This document shows positions 49,101 to 58,800 of a DNA stretch of 64,000 bases, one piece after another. The notes below the pieces were generated by a model. That model ran no database searches. It was not told the DNA's origin and saw nothing but the letters and a program-made list of their open reading frames with translations. The position numbers were made by a program, and so were the translations under genes. The stretch comes from Marthasterias glacialis. Taxonomy: Eukaryota > Echinodermata > Asteroidea > Forcipulatida > Asteriidae. The stretch covers positions 3,252,290-3,316,289 of the forward strand of contig OU452221.1 of NCBI GenBank assembly GCA_911728455.2, given 5' to 3'. Positions within the stretch are counted from its first letter, which is position 1. Every line of letters begins with the position of its first letter.

Positions 49101-50258
49101 CAACGCCCCATCAGACCATACTGGTCAGTCCGAGATGACGTAGCTATAGAAGACGGCACAGTCCTGGTTGGCAGTAGAATCTTGATTCCAAATTCTCTGC
49201 GACAGAACATACTTCAACAGATCCACAGCGGTCACCAGGGCATTGACAAGTGTAAGCTGCGTGCTAAATCTTGTGTCTACTGGCCAGGTATATACAAAGA
49301 CATTGAGAATATGGTGACAACTTGCCATACATGCCAGAAATACCAGCGTTCTCAACAGCGTGAACCGATGATCAGTATTGAAGTCCCACCTCGTCCATGG
49401 CACACCTTGGGAGCTGACCTCTTCCACCATGACAAGGTGTGGTACCTGATCATTGCGGATTATTACTCTAAATTTCCGTTTATCCGCAAACTTGATAATC
49501 TCACCGCCAGCACCATCACAAGAGTTTCACGTGTGCTCTTTGCCGAACAAGGCATCCCAGAGGTTATCTTATGTGACAATGGCACGCAGTTCACCTCTTC
49601 CCAATTTCGAGCCCTAGCACAGCAGTACGGTTTTCGGATTCAGACTTCTTCACCCTACTACCCCAGAGGTCATGGATTCATCGAAAGACACATCCAAACA
49701 GTGAAGAGAATCCTCACCAAATGTCGAGAGTCAGGGGACGATCCCAACTTAGCCCTCCTCACTCTCCGTGCCACTCCACTCAAGTCAAACCTGGCATCCC
49801 CTGCTGAGCTACTGAACAGACGAAAGTACAAGACGACACTACCTTCAGTACACCACCCCCCACCAGATCGTGATGTTGTGCGAGAAAGACTGCAGGCAGA
49901 CCAGTCTTCCGAAACTAAATACTACAACAGACGCTCAACCAGTACCCCAATCCAAGAACTCCTCAACAGCCAACCCATCTACATCCAAAATCCGATTAAC
50001 AAAACCTGGAGCCAAGGTAGAGTCGTGAGCAAATCAACTACTCCTCGATCCTACAATGTGGAAACGGAAAGTGGAAATCAGCTCAGACGAAACAGGATTC
50101 ATCTGCGACCAGCTCCTCTGAGATCTACCACACTAACTCCTGATCGAAATGCTCCTGCAAAACCCCAGAGCAGACCACTTTCTAACCACCCCTCAGGAAC
50201 GCAGACAGTGACCCGATCAGGCAGAAGAGTCAACAAGCCAAACAGACTTGATTTGTAA
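46104..50258 (+). CDS. Retrotransposon Gag-Pol polyprotein (1384 aa)
   Basis: One open frame with all Ty3/Gypsy parts in order (gag, protease, RT, RNase H, integrase). Gag: about residues 1-260, ending in two zinc knuckles (CYCCGRVH... near 220 and CRNCGKDNHWQSVC near 243). Aspartic protease: KVDTGAQSNLL near 326. Reverse transcriptase: KLDARNGYW near 619, and GIADDIQVFG near 680, where ADD replaces the usual I/VDD. RNase H: LQVDASTRGLG near 828. Integrase: zinc motif H/H/C/C between 1039 and 1075, then DDE with Asp near 1103, Asp in CDNGTQF near 1157 and Glu in GFIERH near 1193 (D-35-E spacing). Gag and pol are fused without a frameshift. No stop or frame break was seen, so it is potentially active. 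Confidence 0.96.
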   Translation: MAFSSAVSAPQMDWEAPDIVATFSRFKQKCELMFSSVLKTANDEERASYLLLWVGEEGLDKYNSWTFEEEEDRKKPDKLLSRFQQHLEPRSNHRIYRYKLQDMRQNVDEAADDFVTKMKAIAVKCKYRDDKEMEDRLVDQLIWGSSHKDVQKVLIGRDEKLTLNDAIDVARSHEATTNQLKSLPETSRNTYTAGTTEKSINASRTTRSRQTRKGKKQPTCYCCGRVHELVPKSNCPAYGNTCRNCGKDNHWQSVCKSGKPPKRKPRPKSPHRRVHYLDEDEIVDEYLTIGTIEVSSIGSSDDTRDEVYAKIRINQKGRRPIMLRCKVDTGAQSNLLPVDLFRIIFPEKLDSNGNPEPSTLENSKMALTAYGGSKIKQLGTVKIPCVYNDTKHNCVFYVTDAAGPAILGLKTCQALNLITLHCAVETKPVVETVKPELKNNPVRQQQEKLTKETFSGQRVHFADPLVTPTESPTPHRSPKYIHRNTPLLERPNIGSKSELLEMYPDCFDGTVGCFENFKYHITLDPEARPVIHPPRRVPLEIKDKLKRELDEMESKAIIMKVSKPTDWVNSLVIREKDNGRLRLCLDPKDLNRAIKRDHYPVPTLEEITPKLSGAKMFSKLDARNGYWNVELDEKSTYLTTFNTPFGRYRFLRMPFGLRMSQDVFQQKIDETYRGCQGTVGIADDIQVFGKSARDHDIHLHEAMEHTRRAGIKLNAEKCIIKTTECSFFGLIYSPDGVRPNPDKVKAVEVMQPPGDRKQLRTFLGLVNYMGPFIPQLAEHSASLRELLREDVEYIWSPSHTKVFNSIKALIVSDTTLAYYDQKQPVILQVDASTRGLGATLVQKGRPIAFASKALTPAETRYANIERELLAVLYGCEKFHTYLYGRRFLVESDHRPLQHIHKKNLMQAPPRLQRILLRLQAYDIEIRYKPGKEMVVADALSRLSHVEKHEIPEMKVRIHHVVSVTPTKLELIRQETATDMTLQLLKQQVTDGWPDSIKKIQRPIRPYWSVRDDVAIEDGTVLVGSRILIPNSLRQNILQQIHSGHQGIDKCKLRAKSCVYWPGIYKDIENMVTTCHTCQKYQRSQQREPMISIEVPPRPWHTLGADLFHHDKVWYLIIADYYSKFPFIRKLDNLTASTITRVSRVLFAEQGIPEVILCDNGTQFTSSQFRALAQQYGFRIQTSSPYYPRGHGFIERHIQTVKRILTKCRESGDDPNLALLTLRATPLKSNLASPAELLNRRKYKTTLPSVHHPPPDRDVVRERLQADQSSETKYYNRRSTSTPIQELLNSQPIYIQNPINKTWSQGRVVSKSTTPRSYNVETESGNQLRRNRIHLRPAPLRSTTLTPDRNAPAKPQSRPLSNHPSGTQTVTRSGRRVNKPNRLDL

Positions 50259-50482
50259 CAACATACCATCATGTGACTAAACAAAACAAATATACACACA
50301 CACAGACACACAGCTATACAACATAGAACAGTTTAATTTGTAAGTTTAATCAACCTAGACTCTTATTTACAGAGCAATGTTTTCCTTGCGGACTATTTTT
50401 TTTCGTAAGAAATAACTGGACTGATGAACATTTTGATTTAAGCGTTTTCAGATTAATCTTCATTTCCATTGTATTAATCTTT

Positions 50483-50495
50483 AAAGAAGAGGGGA
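50483..50495 (+). promoter_or_regulatory. Polypurine tract
   Basis: AAAGAAGAGGGGA directly before the 3' LTR is the expected plus-strand primer for reverse transcription. Confidence 0.85.
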
Positions 50496-50668
50496 TGTCA
50501 CATTCACACATGCATACATACATGACTAGCGCCCTCTAGAGTTCAACCCCTCACTCATGTACCTTTTTCCACCAACATGGCTGCCAAGTGTTAATGTGAT
50601 TAAACTCCAAAGTTCATGACATAAGCTGAGTCTCTCTCTCTCTCTAAATGCCAGCAGGAGGCATTACA
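50496..50668 (+). repeat. 3' LTR
   Basis: The second 173-bp copy, with no difference from the 5' LTR. It follows a purine-rich tract and is followed by the CTAT target duplication. Confidence 0.96.
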
Positions 50669-52756
50669 CTATTATACCTTTCATATTTAAGAGAGGTAAT
50701 TATTAAGCAGTTGTGTGTAATGCCTTTATTGAAGTTTTAGGCTCACTTTTCAGGGGGCTCCAAGGCAAAGACCAGGGGCAATTAGAGGAACTTGCCTTCA
50801 TTAAATCATAGAGCTCTACAAACCATGATTGTGAGAGTTAAGGCCCGCATTACAAGGTGCACAAGACAAACACCAGAAGCAGTTCGGAAACTCAACTTGT
50901 AGTCCCACGGCCTACATCCATTTTATTCAATTTCTGTCTAGTTTGTACTTGCCTCAGTTGAAGTGTTGATTTATAAACCCTCCATTGCAAAACACATTAT
51001 TGTGTACACTTAAGCAGTCAGTTAGTCTCAGTCAGTTCCACAACAATGAATGAAAGATTGGCACAGTAGCCCCGGGTAGTGAGATATTTTTTCCCTATTC
51101 ACTAATGAGGAACTAAATCTAGAAAAAATGCCCATAGGTACGTGTTCACTAAATCAGTACTATGCCTTTTGTGAAAGCCGAACGCTCCATTCATAAAGGA
51201 CTTGTTGCTTTCAGTTCAACTTCAATGCTCACATTTGGTTGGCAATTATACTACCTGTGGTATGCGGAAACCAAACATGAATAAAAAGATATTCACAGCA
51301 ATGGTTATGTCTGTGAATTTCTCTTCATCACAGCCATGGTCAAGAACTTGCATCGTGAAAAATAGAGCTTACAGTCTGTCAGTAACTAGTGACAAGAAAT
51401 TAACAAAAATATCCAGCATTAGTTCCTCAGTATCTTTTGTCTCTTTGCACTTGGACAATTCTCTGCATTGATTTCTAACATACTGACCTTCTCATTAATG
51501 AACATTAAAGCAACAAGGTGCCAAGGTTACACTCCACCTTCAATAACTATGGACAACATCTGTGATCATTTACTACACAACAGTCGTGTACCAAATGCTA
51601 TGTATGTTCATTGCTTAACACATAAATACCAACAGAATACATTTCAACAAATGGAAAGGTTGCTCGGTAGTTTTAGTACAAACATACCTGAAAAATTGAA
51701 AATGTCACACCAAATCTCCAACTCTCCTCCTGCCTTCATTCCATCACATGCATATGCATGCAGCAGCCACTTCACAATGACTGATCACACACTCAAAACT
51801 TTTGTCTGCGACACATGCGCATATCCTGTTCAGGGACTTGCACAAAAGTTTACTTCAGTTGGCATTTCCCCTTTTTACTCCCAAAACATACGGTAGCCCA
51901 AATATGACACTGCTAAATGCTGTATGGTACATTGTGACTGACAAAACCTAGTTGAATGCTTTTATTTAAGTATAATTAAATGTCTGATTTGAACTTCCCA
52001 GATGTTTACGTTTTAATTAATCATAAGTGTTATTGTTTAAAGACTACCTGCTCACATTGACTCAGTCCTTGCTGATTCCCTGCGGACATAATTTGGAATT
52101 AATTAGAGGACAGTTTCCAATCACTGATGGTGTGAAACAGATTTTCGGCAAAGCTGTAGTAACATAAACATAAGATTCTTTTGTCTGTCATTAATAGGTC
52201 TGATACTTTATTCTTGAAAGTGCAGGGCAGTTTCTCTGTTGGTAAAGGGCCCTTCAATGCGGAAATTGTGAATTTCTACTGAAAAATTTCAAAGGGCAAT
52301 AAGGCAATGACCAGGGGCATGGAGGTGATTGCCTCGATTGCCTCCGTGAAGTATCAGATCTGTGTATACGTTGCCAGAAGACCAACCCCCACCTGGGGAT
52401 ATTCTTAGAATGAACGCCTCGCTGCCTCTGTAAAGTTTGTTTGTCTTTTCTTGAGCAACTTAAATAATACAAGTACATTTTACATCATAACGGAAGAGTG
52501 AGTAAAGAGCATTCATTTTAATAAAATAATTGTTTGTTGAATGAATTTCCCACAACCTAGCTGATATACAAATGTAGGTTACTTGGCTAAACAATACACA
52601 ATACATTGATAACAAAAAAGTCTCTTTTGGATAAAATACTAAATTCTGCATTTCTTTTATAAACAGTAGCATGCATACATGGCTTTTTTAAAGAATTGTA
52701 CATTGGTTGGACAAGAACAAACAAAATGCATTTCTTACATACACGTCTTACATACA

Positions 52757-53152
52757 GGGTCCAATTTCATATACCAGCTTAAGCACAAAAAGTAGCTAAG
52801 AACAACAAAGTTATGCTTTCCAAAATAAGGTTATCGGCCAAACTATCATGTCACATGTACAATTTGCAGCGGCGTCACCAGATCTGCCAATCTGGGGGGG
52901 GGGGGGGGGCAAGCTTAACTTTTTAAGCTAAAATATTTAAATGTAATTTTGTACTGCTGAAAAGCAGTTAAACTCAGTTTCGGGCATAGGCGAAAAACTG
53001 ATGCGGGGACTGGGGGGCATTCCCCCCCCCCCCCCCCCCCCCCCCGTAGCGCCTCCACTGACAATTTGTGACTGGTATCCTGTTCATTTCTGCTTAGCAG
53101 AAATGTTTTAAGCAATATTTTCTGCTAAAGCAGCTCTATGATATTAGGCCCT
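52757..53152. mobile_element. GGGCCCAATTTCATA MITE with a nested element
   Basis: Outer ends AGGGTCCAATTTCATA and CAGCTCTATGATATTAGGCC match copies at 53381-53560 and 63680-63962. A second element (about 52866-53062, CAGCGGCGTCACC to CGCCTCCACTG) is nested inside. It carries a run of about 17-18 G and a run of about 23-24 C. Confidence 0.8.
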
Positions 53153-53380
53153 GGTAAGGTAGGTTACATGATAATGCTAAAGGAACGTGCAGTCAAAAAT
53201 TATCGACCAAGAACCTACCAGATGTCTAAAATAAACTACAAAATGGAGCCATCTTCATGTTTGTCAATTAAATAACCCTCAATACAAACTGGTTAGATTT
53301 AGATGCTTGGTTCATAAACTCCTGGTTGCAATTGGAAAGTACATGGTGTAGCATTGATTCAACATATTATTGTCAACACT

Positions 53381-53560
53381 GGGCCCAGTTTCATAAAGCT
53401 GCTTAAGCACACAAACTAGCCAAGCACAACAACATTATGCTGACGAGCATAAGGTTACCAGCCAAAATAGTATGTCACATGTACAATCTGTGACTGGCAT
53501 GCTACTTATTTTTGCTAGTCAGAAAATACTTGCCTGAACAGCTCTATGAAATTTGGCCCT
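53381..53560. mobile_element. GGGCCCAATTTCATA MITE
   Basis: 180 bp with inverted ends GGGCCCAGTTTCATAAAGCT and AGCTCTATGAAATTTGGCCC. It lies 229 bp from the related copy 52757-53152. Confidence 0.85.
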
Positions 53561-54439
53561 GCTACACATAAATTCATTATGTAACTTGTTCTCAAGTTTA
53601 TCACAAAGAACACGCTTGAAACAGAACCCTGACAAACTCAAGGGACCACTCCACTTCATCATGTCAAAGGAGTTTTTCTTACTTCCTCCTCATTTCCTAA
53701 CTCCATGTCTTCTTCAAAGGCATTATACAAAATTGAATGAGGTGGTTTTTCAGTTAACTTCAGCCACTTTTTTAAACATGTTTTGGCATTGTTCAATGTA
53801 AAAAACGTTATTGCAATGTTTTAGAAGGGGTTTTGACTAGTTGTTATACTTTTGGAAATGAAAAAATATTTGATTGTCCGATGCGTAGTTAAGCATGTTG
53901 AAGGAAAGTTGTCTGAAAGTTTAATATAATTAAAATTTAAAAGTCAGTCCTCAACAATTTCCTAAATAAACTGTGATTATCTTGTTACCATTAAATACAG
54001 AAAAATATTTATTTAAATGAACTCATTATTTCTTTAATATTTCTAAAAATATATGTTTTACAAATATAATATTAAATCTTTTCAGTGAATATATAGATAT
54101 TAATATATTTTTGTTAGTTTAAGAATTACAATCTTCAAAGGGAAACCAAAACTATTACATGAAACATTTTTATTTACAGCTAATGACGCACCAACCACAC
54201 ATGAGAACTTGCAGCCAATAATCTCTGGTTCCCTTTTTGACAAAAAAAAAAAACGCAAAAAAACAAACAATAACACAACAATGGTTTATGTTTTGTTAAT
54301 GGTAATTTCCAACCTCATTCTCGATTACTTTGATTTGGCAAGAATAATGTGTTTAGTGGACAATTTGCTCACCCATGACAGTATTCCATCAGACTGGAAT
54401 TTTTTCTCAGACAACTGTGTATGGTACTATATGGGCCTT

Positions 54440-54825
54440 TTCAAAACCTTGGTTACAGATCCAGCTCTCACCCTGGTGTTCCTGACCAGCAGAGTGTGGG
54501 TTTGAGTCCTGGTATTGACACCTGTGTCCTTCAGCAAAGCACTCAACCATGATTGCTTCGTCCTTCGGATGAGACGCAAAGCCGTAGGTCCTGTGTGTGG
54601 AGTAATGCACATAAAATAACCCAGTGCACTTCTCATAAAGAGAAGGGGGTTTGCCCCGGTGTTTTCTGGTATGGCTGCAGACTGCGCCACAGCACCTTGT
54701 TAACTATTACATGGTGCTATGTAAATAAATGGGTATTATATCTTGAAAGTAGCTCCGCAATACCTTGTAGAAAAATGATGAGAGCAAGTGTGATAAAACG
54801 CTGTATAAGAACTGTGTATTAGTAT
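54440..54825 (+). mobile_element. tRNA-derived SINE (family A), 5'-truncated
   Basis: Starts near the B box (GGGTTTGAGTCC) with the same body and a degraded tail (GATAAAACGCTGTATAAG). It lies downstream of gene 3. Confidence 0.82.
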
Positions 54826-55007
54826 TATTATCATTAAACTTAGGAGCAGGGTGCATTTTGTGCAGCAACATTAAATGGAACCCAAAGCCAGAGCTGGATC
54901 TGTGGTTAGGAAAAAATAAAGCAAGTTTATAAAAAGTAATCTTAAAGAATTAAAAATTGTCGCTTCAATTTTGCAATTACCGGTACTGCTAATAATGTAG
55001 GTCTTTC

Positions 55008-55262
55008 TCTGTAGCAGGTCCGAGACTCTGGAATCATCTTCCTTTTGAACTTAAATCTTGTCATGGTATAACTCGATTTAAGTTGCTTCCTTAAAATTCA
55101 TCTTATGTCACAAGTCTTTGTTGAGGATATTCATTTGTAATTGCTTTGTTTGTTATTGTTTGTGATCTTGTTTTTCTTTGTCTCTGCACCTTGAGTGCCC
55201 AGTAGGGTGGATACGTGCACACTTTACATATTTATTATTATTATTATTATTATTACTATTAT
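55008..55262 (+). mobile_element. CR1/L2-like LINE 3' end
   Basis: A short frame reads VAGPRLWNHLPFELKSC then RFKLLP, the typical C-terminal tail of CR1/L2-type reverse transcriptases. It is followed by a 3'-UTR and an (ATT)n tail. It is 5'-truncated and non-functional. Confidence 0.8.
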
Positions 55263-55269
55263 TATAATC

Positions 55270-55608
55270 TTTAAAAGGTGTACACAAAATTGGTAAGGTT
55301 AAAAATATAAATGTTCATAGATTGGCACATAAAAATTACCCTTTATATACAGATAGTCATGGTGGAAAACTTCCCTTAAAATGCTGCAGTTTCTGAGAAA
55401 TGAGTAAAACAATTAGTTTTAATCTCGAGAGTCCAGAACTCAACGTTTGAAAACAGTAAGAACATATAATGGAGTTAGTACTTTCTTGTGACTCTGATGA
55501 CCATTTGAGCTTAAACTTTCACAGGTTTGTTATTTCATGTACATGTTGGGTCACATCAAAAGTGCGGATACTGGTCTTTACCAACGTTGTCCATGTGCTT
55601 TAAAGCAG
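55270..55608 (+). mobile_element. MITE family Y copy
   Basis: Shares the CTTGTGACTCTGATGACC, TTTCACAGGTTTGTTATTTC and GATACTGGTCTT blocks with 26309-26590. It lies downstream of gene 3. Confidence 0.75.
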
Positions 55609-55814
55609 ATTAATCAAAAACCATACAATGATCAGTTTCATAAAGCTGTTATATAATGCTTTACTTGAACATATCTTTATACACAATTTTATTTCATGCC
55701 ATCTACAATTTGTAAAAAAAAAATTAAAATCATTGCAAATATAAAAAATTTGTGATCACAGCTGCTAATGATACGCATACAAGTACTGCTATGGATGGGA
55801 AAACATTTGCCGAT

Positions 55815-58800
55815 CTACACTGCATCATCACCATTGGAGATTGTCACTTGCACCTCCTCAAGAAGGTATCCAAGATGGGCTTCTTCATATTCTGGTTCAG
55901 ACTCAAGAACATCCAAAAGCTGAAAAAAATGAGAAGACAAAGTCCACCTTGGTTTTCCTTGAATTCAAGGCTCATTTCTTATGTATTGGAATGACTTAAA
56001 AAGACCTGCACTTGAAAAAATCGTAGGAAAAGCACGTGTCATACCACTACACGAAGAAAATATGAGGAAAGGAATGAAGACACAGTAAAGACAGAAAGCA
56101 CTAAATGAATTTAACCAAAGTGAGACTGCAAGGGAAAAATAGCCTGGCCCCCTTCTTGGTTAATGGGTATCGTTATATATGATTGCAAAGGAGACTAGAC
56201 AAAGATGACTACAGTACAATTTCTCTTGTGGTACCTCAACCCCTTCCTGGTTGATGATGTATTTATACTACAGGTCCTTTTCGTTGGTAAGCAGTTTGCA
56301 ACACCTAATTCTATTGCATTTATGTTTTTTAACCCGTACACTGATGTGTGTAAGCACTTTATACTCAGTACTTTCCCAGAGTCCTGTGGGAGGAAAGAAA
56401 ATCCTTTCAGGGGTTGGGGGATTCGAACCCATGACCTTTGCCATTCTAGAGCCTTCTAGACCACCGAGCTTGCCCGGTAGCTAGATGTTGGTTCGAATCC
56501 TACATGTTAGCAGCGAGTACCACCACAATTAAATAGATGTTAAATTTGCATCAGGGATAAGGAACATTATTTGCAATTTTACCCATTGACAGTACTTCCC
56601 CCCCCCCCCACCCGAGTCCTGTGACAAAAATCCACAGGCACATTACTTGGGTGGGATTCGAACCCAGGACCTTTGAGTATACAGTGCTTACACACTTTGG
56701 TGTCCTTATACTTACAGCCAACTTGCAGGGGTACTTTTCACAACGGAACAGTGCTAACCCAAAATGTTTTCTTTTTTCTAGTCCTACCCTACAGAGGAAT
56801 TCTTCAGAAAAGGGAGGACCCTGTAACTGCCATATGTAAGGGTGTTCAAGTGTAAACAACATAAGTTTAACATGTGTTAAATCATTGTAAAAATGACTAC
56901 ATGAGAGACTAGACAAAGATAAAACTATTGTAAGATTCCTTGACCCATTATTCATGAGTTGATAATGGTTGACCTGCGGGGGGAATTGGATAAGTGTTTT
57001 TAAAACTTACCGTTTGATTGTATTTGCTGACAATATCCCAAAGTCGTTCAAGGCTATTCAACTTGCTGAACAGACCAGTGAAATTCTGAAAAGACAATTA
57101 AAGCACAAATTATGACATGTTGCCTTTTATACATTTTGCTTTTTAAAATACTTTAAATTAGGAGACAACATGATATGCTAAGTGAATTTGTTATTTTCAA
57201 ATTTTACCTCACAGGCTTTATACAGCTCCTTGTTCAGTTCCTGGGTGGGCACCTGTGGCAAACAACGAACTCCATCATAGAAGTCCCGTACAACATACTG
57301 GTACTTTTGCTTCTCTCTGCCGTACAATAACTTGTTAACAGAGGACTCCTGTCGACAAAACAAATCAGTTTCAAATCAAACTATCAATTTCTGAAATAGT
57401 TCCCTGTTTTCTACACTTTCTAATTTAGAGACATAGTGAAAATTGTCGTTCTTAAAAAGAATTAAAGAAAGGCATATGTTAATATTTTCTGAGTTACCTG
57501 TCCAAGTTTATGCGTCTTGGTGTCGTGTACATCGTGGAATAACTGACCAATCACGTCCATGCTTGCCCCAACGGAGCGAGTAGGTCGGATGTCAAAGATG
57601 TAGTCTGGATGCTTGATGGCGTTGGACCAGAAACGCAGTGGCAAACTACAAGCAATGAACACAAAACATAGTTGGTATTCTTATTTGTAGTGAAAGAGAT
57701 TTAATAACGGAAACCTTACGCCTACACGTCACAGTCAAATATTTTACAGCATTGCAACTATTCATCTTGAAAATAAAAAGGGAAGAAATTTACAAATATC
57801 TTACATATTACTCTTCCAGATATGTGTGATTTCCGGGTCCTCTTCTTCCAGTTCTTGTCGAATGGCCTGGCTGTCAAAAAAGTCAAAGAGATACTTGATG
57901 GCTTTGGGGGCATGCTCCACGGATAGAATGGTGTGGAACATATCATCAACATACTTTTGAACGACTCCCTGTGGGAAAACAAACAAAACTTATGAAATAA
58001 ATATTAAAAAAAAAAAAAAAAAAAAAAAAGGAAGAGATAGTGCCTGAAGTAATCTCCAAAAGATTTGAAATCCCAGTAAACCATGTTTTTACATATGTTA
58101 AAAAATACTTGTTTTGAATAAGATAATTAAAGAGTAGTGACGAGGTCTGAATCGGCCGTTTGAAATCATCATGTTGAGGCCCGTGTTCGGCAAGGGCCTT
58201 TACCGCACGGCTGCGACACTCTAAGGTTTTAAATGTCCGATTAAGACCGAGTCACCACTCTATTATTCTCATTCATAAATGCACTTTTTACTGTTGAGAA
58301 ATAAAATGTTGGGAAAAATCTGAGAACGACACAACAAACCTTGCTTGCTTTGCAATGATTTTTGCTATTTAGGAACCCAGCTTTGCACTATGGGTCTGCA
58401 ATGCGCCTCTTCATATGTATTTTCTGGTATTAGAGTATCAAAGCAGGAACCAAGACTAAAATAACCAATCTTAATGAGCTCCAGCCGTGTCTTGATCAGC
58501 TGTTTAATACCAGGTAAACATGGTCATGTGACCACCTTTCATTTAACCAATAGGAATGCCTAAACTGTCTTGAGTATTTATGAATGAACAATAATACACT
58601 CTGTAACTAAAAAATCTAAACTGCTGCGAGAAATGAACATTTTGTTGTTAATTTAATTTATTAAGGGACTTGGGAATAAAAGGTTGTCATGCCTTCCTGT
58701 ATCCGCTGTGAAAATGAGTTGGTATCTGGGTTAGAGGCATGAGTGCAGACGGCAGTCTTTTCAAAGGGGGCTGAAGGTCTTTCTCAGCCAAAAACCGCTG

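Larger units (their letters stand above)
45762..50668 (+). mobile_element. Intact Ty3/Gypsy LTR retrotransposon (Mag/K02A2.6-like)
   Basis: The element is 4907 bp with two 173-bp LTRs that I found identical base for base, each starting TGTCAC and ending ATTACA. It is flanked by a CTAT duplication (45758-45761 and 50669-50672). A primer-binding site follows the 5' LTR, a purine tract precedes the 3' LTR, and a single 1384-codon gag-pol frame lies between. No env-like frame is present. LTR identity means a recent insertion. It lies 173 bp upstream of the first coding exon of plexin gene 2, in the opposite orientation, either in a 5'-UTR intron or in the promoter region. Clade placement rests on motif memory only. 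Confidence 0.96.
45589..55814. other. Region between gene 2 coding start and gene 3 stop
   Basis: It contains the Gypsy element, then 50.7-52.2 kb of unassigned AT-rich sequence, the MITE cluster at 52.7-53.6 kb, about 600 bp of simple AT-rich DNA (53.8-54.2 kb), a SINE, a LINE tail and a MITE. The 5'-UTR exon and promoter of gene 2 should be here. Candidate donors (for example TTTTTCAG|GTATGT ending at 51674) are not distinctive enough to call. Confidence 0.6.

Noticed and set aside
46225-50311. Several minus-strand frames inside the Gypsy element
   Set aside because: They overlap the gag-pol frame in antisense and have no domain similarity.
51468-51896. Plus-strand 142-codon open frame
   Set aside because: No recognisable domain, no splice or promoter context, and it lies in a repeat-rich intergenic stretch. 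It may be a decayed element or chance.
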